NCBI GenBank assembly: GCA_017987425.1 | Contig: JAGNTT010000077.1 | Span: forward strand, 1-8,491 | Direction of reading: 5' to 3' | From: Candidatus Omnitrophota bacterium | GTDB taxonomy: Bacteria; Omnitrophota; Gorgyraeia; Zapsychrales; Fredricksoniimonadaceae | Length of the DNA: 8,491 bases | Shown here: positions 5,183 through 8,491 of the stretch, piece by piece | Layout: each line of letters begins with the position of its first letter | How positions within the stretch are numbered: position 1 is the first letter of the stretch | The notes under the pieces: generated by a model | Database searches by the model: none | What the model was told of the DNA's origin: nothing | What the model saw: the letters and a program-made list of their open reading frames with translations, nothing else | Made by a program: the position numbers and the translations under genes

Positions 5183-5746
5183 TTATGATTTTAAAAATTG
5201 CTCAGAGGTAAAGATCGATTCCAACTTACATCCCCGCTTAGCCAGCGCTTCGTCCGCACCCTCCTGGCGGTTGATGACCGAAATGCATTTGACGACTTTG
5301 ATTCCCATGCGGTCTGTTACGTCCAGCGATTCAAGAAACGCTTTGCCGGTTGTGGCCACGTCATCGATCAAAACAACGGACGCGCCGTCGGAAAGAATAG
5401 GGCCTTCCAGCTGCTGCTGTTTGCCGTGCGCTTTGGGTGCCTTGCGGATGATAAATGTTTTGATAGGAGCATTCAGCTGATAGCTGAGCGACGCGATCGC
5501 GCCCACCATCGGGTCGGCGCCGAGCGTCGGCCCGCCGATGGCTTCAATCTTGTCGCCCTTCACCATGTCGAGCATGATCTTGGCCGTCAAGAACGATCCG
5601 GCCGCCGACAGCGTCACGCGTCTGGCGTCAAAATAATGATCGCTTTCCTTGCCGGATGAAAGAGTGATTCTTTCTTTAAAAAATGCCTGTGTCCTTAAAA
5701 TTTCAAAAAGCTTGAGCTTAGCCTCGTAGGTACTGACCGTCAACAT
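5183..5746 (-). CDS. pyrE: Orotate phosphoribosyltransferase
   Basis: PyrE joins orotate to PRPP, forming orotidine 5'-monophosphate in de novo pyrimidine synthesis in the cytosol. The 187-residue length is normal for the family. Visible motifs are the N-terminal FKERITLSSGKESDHYFDAR segment (23-42), the GGPTLGADP loop (71-79), the flexible catalytic loop RKAPKAHG (101-108), and the PRPP-binding signature VVLIDDVATTGKA (124-136) with Asp128 and Asp129. The start at 5746 has AAGGA about 7 nt upstream. It lies 29 bp after the small exported-protein gene on the same strand and probably shares its promoter. The 198-bp repeat element separates it from maf-M48 downstream. No terminator hairpin was found in that gap, so readthrough into maf-M48 is plausible. 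Confidence 0.95.
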   Translation of the reverse strand: MLTVSTYEAKLKLFEILRTQAFFKERITLSSGKESDHYFDARRVTLSAAGSFLTAKIMLDMVKGDKIEAIGGPTLGADPMVGAIASLSYQLNAPIKTFIIRKAPKAHGKQQQLEGPILSDGASVVLIDDVATTGKAFLESLDVTDRMGIKVVKCISVINRQEGADEALAKRGCKLESIFTSEQFLKS

Positions 5747-5775
5747 GTTGATTCCTTATTCTGTTTGGCGTGTTA

Positions 5776-6090
5776 TTAATTACCGCTCAATTTAGGCGCT
5801 TCAAGACCGCGCTTCTGGATTTCCATCAAAAGACGGATGCGGTAACGCAGAAGATTCTTATAGGCGGTGTATTCTTTCGGGGTAAAACCTGAGGTCGTAT
5901 GGAATGTTTTGCTGGCTTCCATTTCCACGATGACATCGATATAGGTATCGATCAGCTGCGGGTCGGTGAGCTTGACTATGTCGACCTGCTCAAGGATGGC
6001 AATGTCGTCCATGTAAGCCCAGGCAGGACTTAACGAAAACAGACAAACCATAACAATGACTGCTTTGACGGCTGCGCTTTTCAAATTCAT
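5776..6090 (-). CDS. Small exported protein, unknown function
   Basis: This 104-residue protein has a clear Sec signal peptide: MNLKSAAVKAVIVMVCLFSL and then a cleavage site at AWA/Y after residue 25. The mature part (about 79 residues) looks all-helical and charged, with the segments YMDDIAILEQVDIVKL, DTYIDVIVEMEASKTFHT, SGFTPKEYTAYKNLLRYRI and LLMEIQKRGLEAPKL. It has no cysteines or catalytic motif. I do not recognise a named family. I chose the ATG at 6090 because GAGGTG at 6094-6099 is a good ribosome binding site for it. A GTG at 6096 is in frame but overlaps that site. It is the first gene of the leftward series, directly behind the sigma70-type promoter at 6135-6163, and is followed 29 bp later by pyrE. 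Confidence 0.8.
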   Translation of the reverse strand: MNLKSAAVKAVIVMVCLFSLSPAWAYMDDIAILEQVDIVKLTDPQLIDTYIDVIVEMEASKTFHTTSGFTPKEYTAYKNLLRYRIRLLMEIQKRGLEAPKLSGN

Positions 6091-6134
6091 AACCACCTCG
6101 TCGTTTTGATGATTTTTTCTCTTAATGCGCGCTC

Positions 6135-6163
6135 ATTATAGAGAGATTCTTTTTGTGTGACAA
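6135..6163 (-). promoter_or_regulatory. Near-consensus sigma70-type promoter for the leftward genes
   Basis: On the minus strand, TTGTCA (6163-6158) is followed by a 17-bp spacer and TATAAT (6140-6135). That is a perfect -10 box, one mismatch in the -35 box, and ideal spacing. Transcription would start near 6128, giving a leader of about 38 nt to the ATG at 6090, with the GAGGTG site inside it. It should drive the small exported-protein gene and pyrE. Confidence 0.8.
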
Positions 6164-6185
6164 CCAAATTCTGCCGTGTTAATAT
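6157..6185 (+). promoter_or_regulatory. Candidate rightward promoter for the comF-family gene (possibly leaderless mRNA)
   Basis: GTGACA (6157-6162), a 17-bp spacer and TAATAT (6180-6185) match the sigma70 pattern with one mismatch at -35 and two at -10. The predicted start, about 7 nt past the -10 box, falls at or next to the A of the ATG at 6192. The lack of any ribosome binding site before that ATG fits a leaderless message. Its -35 box overlaps that of the leftward promoter by five bases. Confidence 0.45.
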
Positions 6186-6191
6186 TGCCGC

Positions 6192-6917
6192 ATGCTGAAC
6201 GTTCTCCTGGACGGATTAGGAGACCTGGTTTTTCCTCATAATTGTATTCTGTGCAGCCGATATGTCCCGGACAAATCCCTCCCCCAGCTTTGTTCCACTT
6301 GCCTTGCCGCTATAGAATTCAACGGGCCCCCTTTTTGCCTGCGCTGTTCGCGCCGTCTGAATGTCTACACTCCCGATGGCCTGTGCGGGACATGCCTCCG
6401 ATATCCGATCCAGTTCGATCAGGCATGGGGTGCTGTGACGTATAATGACCAAATTCAGCGTTTACTGCATTTATTCAAATATCAGCAACAGACCCTGGTC
6501 CGGAAAATATTCCGCCATTTGCTGGAAGAATCCTTCAGCCGCTATCCGATGCCTATTCACCTCTTCGATTACGCGATCCCTATCCCTCTGCATCCGGTCC
6601 GATTGCGTGAAAGGGGATTTAACCAGTCGGAATTGATCGCCGGAATTATCCGGGAAAAGCACGATATTCCCATACTTTCCGACATTTTAGTGCGCACACG
6701 ATTGACACGTCCACAGTCGTTTTTGGATCAAAAAGAACGCTGGACAAACATGGAGGGCGCTTTTAGAATGAAAAATTGTATTAGTATTAATAATAAATCT
6801 TTATTACTCATCGACGATTTGCTGACGACCGGAGCGACCGCTTCCGCCGCCGCTCAAATCCTCAAACAGGCAGGCGCCGCGCGCGTCGGGCTTTTGGTCG
6901 TCGCATTGGCCAAATAA
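6192..6917 (+). CDS. comFC: ComF-family phosphoribosyltransferase-like protein
   Basis: This 241-residue protein has the two ComF parts. The N-terminal zinc-binding region has four CxxC pairs: Cys18/21, Cys34/37, Cys49/52 and Cys65/68. A type I phosphoribosyltransferase domain follows, with PIPLHPVRLRERGFNQSELI in its middle and the PRPP-binding loop LLLIDDLLTTGATAS (204-218), where Asp208 and Asp209 are the key acids. ComF proteins act in the cytosol and are linked to DNA uptake in naturally competent bacteria, but they occur widely in others where the role is unclear. The length is normal and all motifs look intact. The ATG at 6192 has no ribosome binding site. It is divergent from the pyrE unit, and lptF follows 29 bp downstream on the same strand. 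Confidence 0.92.
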   Translation: MLNVLLDGLGDLVFPHNCILCSRYVPDKSLPQLCSTCLAAIEFNGPPFCLRCSRRLNVYTPDGLCGTCLRYPIQFDQAWGAVTYNDQIQRLLHLFKYQQQTLVRKIFRHLLEESFSRYPMPIHLFDYAIPIPLHPVRLRERGFNQSELIAGIIREKHDIPILSDILVRTRLTRPQSFLDQKERWTNMEGAFRMKNCISINNKSLLLIDDLLTTGATASAAAQILKQAGAARVGLLVVALAK

Positions 6918-6946
6918 AGGAATTCACTTAAGGTCGCTTTCAAATT

Positions 6947-8038
6947 ATGCGGATCCTCCGTAACTACATCCTTGCTGAATGCGTTCTTCCTTTCTTCATC
7001 TCGATCAGCGTTCTTACCTGCGTCTTTCTTCTGGGTTATCTTCCCCAGCTGGCGGATAAAGTCATCAACAAAGGCGTCAGCCTGACCGCCATCGGCCAGG
7101 TATTTTTGTATTACATCCCGCTGCTTCTGGGATATACCCTTCCAATTTCCTGTCTCACAACCATCATTCTCACATTCGGAAGACTTTCGGCGGATAATGA
7201 AATCCTCGCTATGCGGGCCAACGGGATTTATCTGCGCAACATCATCTCCCCGCTGGTCGTGGTCGGCATTATCTTCAGCATCGTGATGTTCATTCTAAAC
7301 GACCGCGTCATCCCTCAGGCGTATAACAGTCAGAACGCGCTCCTCAAACAGACCGGTTTTCAGAATCCGGCGGCCCTGCTCGAAGCCGGAACATTCATCA
7401 ACGCTTTTGACGGATACATTATCTTTATCTACAAAGTCGACGGCAATAAAATGCACAACATCCGCATCTATCAGCCGCAGCCCGACGGAAAACCGACCCG
7501 CACCATCATCGCCCAGGAAGGTGAATTTGCTTCGTCGCCGGGCAACGACATCATCAAACTCAAACTGGTCAACGGGACGTCCGATGAAATCGATTTTAAA
7601 GATCCGAACAACTTTTATAAGCTTAACTTCGAGACGTCCTTCATCACGCTTGATATTTCCAAAACCAGAAAGAAAACGGACAAAAAACCAAAGGCCATGA
7701 CGCTTGCCGAACTTCGGAAGAAAATCGGCGAACTGCGCCCGATGTTGGTCGATACATCGCCGCTGGAGACGGAATATTTCCGCCGCTGCGCCTGGTCGCT
7801 GTCCCCGTTCCTTTTTATTCTGCTTGGATTTCCCATGGCCATCATCACCCACCGCCGGGAAAAGACGGCCAATCTTCTTTATGCGCTCTTGTTTGCCGCG
7901 CCTTATTTTCTGCTGACGCTGGGCGCCCAGGCGCTGGCAAGCCAGGGAATTTCCCATATCGGCTGGACGATGTGGGGGCCCAACATCATCGCTGGCATTG
8001 TGGTGGGAATCTTAAATTACAGGATGTGTACCAAATAA
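6947..8038 (+). CDS. lptF: LPS export ABC transporter permease LptF (YjgP/YjgQ family)
   Basis: LptF pairs with LptG as the inner-membrane permease of the LptB2FG transporter, which takes lipopolysaccharide out of the membrane and passes it to the LptC/A/D bridge. The 363 residues show the family layout. Three N-terminal membrane segments (about 10-34, 53-81 and 99-119) are followed by a periplasmic beta-rich domain (about 125-275). Three C-terminal segments follow (about 281-300, 308-330 and 338-358). The cytoplasmic FGRLSADNEILAMRANGI stretch (77-94) is the typical coupling region that contacts LptB. The ribosome binding site is weak (AAGG, about 13 nt upstream). It follows the comF-family gene by 29 bp, and lptG starts 3 nt after its stop, so the pair is surely co-translated. 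Confidence 0.93.
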   Translation: MRILRNYILAECVLPFFISISVLTCVFLLGYLPQLADKVINKGVSLTAIGQVFLYYIPLLLGYTLPISCLTTIILTFGRLSADNEILAMRANGIYLRNIISPLVVVGIIFSIVMFILNDRVIPQAYNSQNALLKQTGFQNPAALLEAGTFINAFDGYIIFIYKVDGNKMHNIRIYQPQPDGKPTRTIIAQEGEFASSPGNDIIKLKLVNGTSDEIDFKDPNNFYKLNFETSFITLDISKTRKKTDKKPKAMTLAELRKKIGELRPMLVDTSPLETEYFRRCAWSLSPFLFILLGFPMAIITHRREKTANLLYALLFAAPYFLLTLGAQALASQGISHIGWTMWGPNIIAGIVVGILNYRMCTK

Positions 8039-8041
8039 ACC

Positions 8042-8491
8042 ATGCGCATCGTTGACCGCTATATCACTCAGTCCATCATCGGGATTTTTATTTCCCTGGT
8101 TCTCGTGTTTTGTTTTCTCTATGTCCTGATCGATGCCTTCAGCCAGATGGAAGATTTCATCGAAAAGAAGGTCACGATGGATGTGATCATCCAGTATTAC
8201 AGTTCCTTCCTGCCGATCATTCTGGTGAACACGTCGCCGATTGCCTGTCTGATCGCCACTCTTTTTACGTACAGCCAATTAAACGGTAACAATGAAATCA
8301 TCGCCCTGCGCGCGAGCGGCATGAATTTCTGGCGGCTCACGCGTCCGGCCATCTGCTTCGGGCTCATCGTCTCGGCCATGATCTTTCTCGTCAACGAACG
8401 CTTTGTTCCGCAATCCACCATCGTTTCCGAGGAGATCAAGGAATCCCAGATCAAGATCTCGACCGCCGATAAGAACCAGCAAAAAAAGTCC
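8042..8491 (+). CDS. lptG: LPS export ABC transporter permease LptG, N-terminal part (cut by window edge)
   Basis: From the ATG at 8042 the frame is open for 150 codons to the window end. The protein begins MRIVDRYITQSIIGIF and has membrane segments at about 11-33, 52-80 and 104-117. The coupling stretch SQLNGNNEIIALRASGM parallels GRLSADNEILAMRANGI of LptF. NERFVPQST after the third segment parallels NDRVIPQAY in LptF. This shows it is the paralogous partner of LptF. The periplasmic domain and the last three membrane segments lie beyond the window. Only 3 nt separate it from the lptF stop, with no strong ribosome binding site of its own, so translational coupling is likely. The assignment as LptG rather than a second LptF rests on order and pairing. 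Confidence 0.9.
   Translation, partial: MRIVDRYITQSIIGIFISLVLVFCFLYVLIDAFSQMEDFIEKKVTMDVIIQYYSSFLPIILVNTSPIACLIATLFTYSQLNGNNEIIALRASGMNFWRLTRPAICFGLIVSAMIFLVNERFVPQSTIVSEEIKESQIKISTADKNQQKKS

Noticed and set aside
7295..7957. 220-codon open frame antisense to lptF
   Set aside because: It lies fully inside lptF on the other strand and encodes an Arg/Phe/Asp-rich string without domain pattern: a shadow of a real gene.

Overview
The window comes from a Gram-negative bacterium. It carries the start of an lptF-lptG pair for lipopolysaccharide export, several proteins with Sec-type or lipoprotein signals, and ordinary housekeeping genes (pyrE, maf, a comF-family gene). Base composition looks close to balanced. 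The gene mix and style suggest a deltaproteobacterial (Desulfobacterota, perhaps Syntrophales-like) genome, but this lineage call is inference and no marker gene here proves it.

Layout. Positions 1-125 hold the N-terminus of a small secreted Cys-containing protein on the minus strand, cut by the window edge. Positions 126-500 have no convincing gene but contain a 20-bp near-palindrome. Two unrecognised plus-strand genes follow: a 94-residue zinc-ribbon-like protein (501-785) and a 237-residue exported protein with a charged helical tail (832-1545). They face a leftward gene series that ends in a strong intrinsic terminator at 1621-1657.

The leftward series, in transcription order from 6090 down to 1686, is: a small exported protein; pyrE; a maf gene joined in frame to an M48-family lipoprotein metalloprotease; a DUF192 exported protein; an intrinsic terminator (3004-3046); a one-transmembrane histidine kinase; and a stand-alone receiver-domain response regulator. 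A near-consensus sigma70-type promoter (TTGTCA, 17 bp, TATAAT) lies in front of the first gene.

The rightward series starts from the same 95-bp intergenic region with a comF-family phosphoribosyltransferase gene, then lptF and the first 150 codons of lptG. The two candidate divergent promoters overlap almost completely at their -35 boxes, and the comF-family mRNA may be leaderless.

The most unusual features lie around the maf-M48 gene. It is a single uninterrupted frame for a cytosolic nucleotide pyrophosphatase plus a surface or periplasmic protease. It is flanked on both sides by elements of roughly 180-200 bp whose ends are inverted arrays of four 7-bp units. One array lies inside the DUF192 gene and encodes the hydrophobic core of its signal peptide (CLLLTAYCLL). 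No CRISPR array, tRNA, rRNA, transposase or complete novel multi-gene system was seen.
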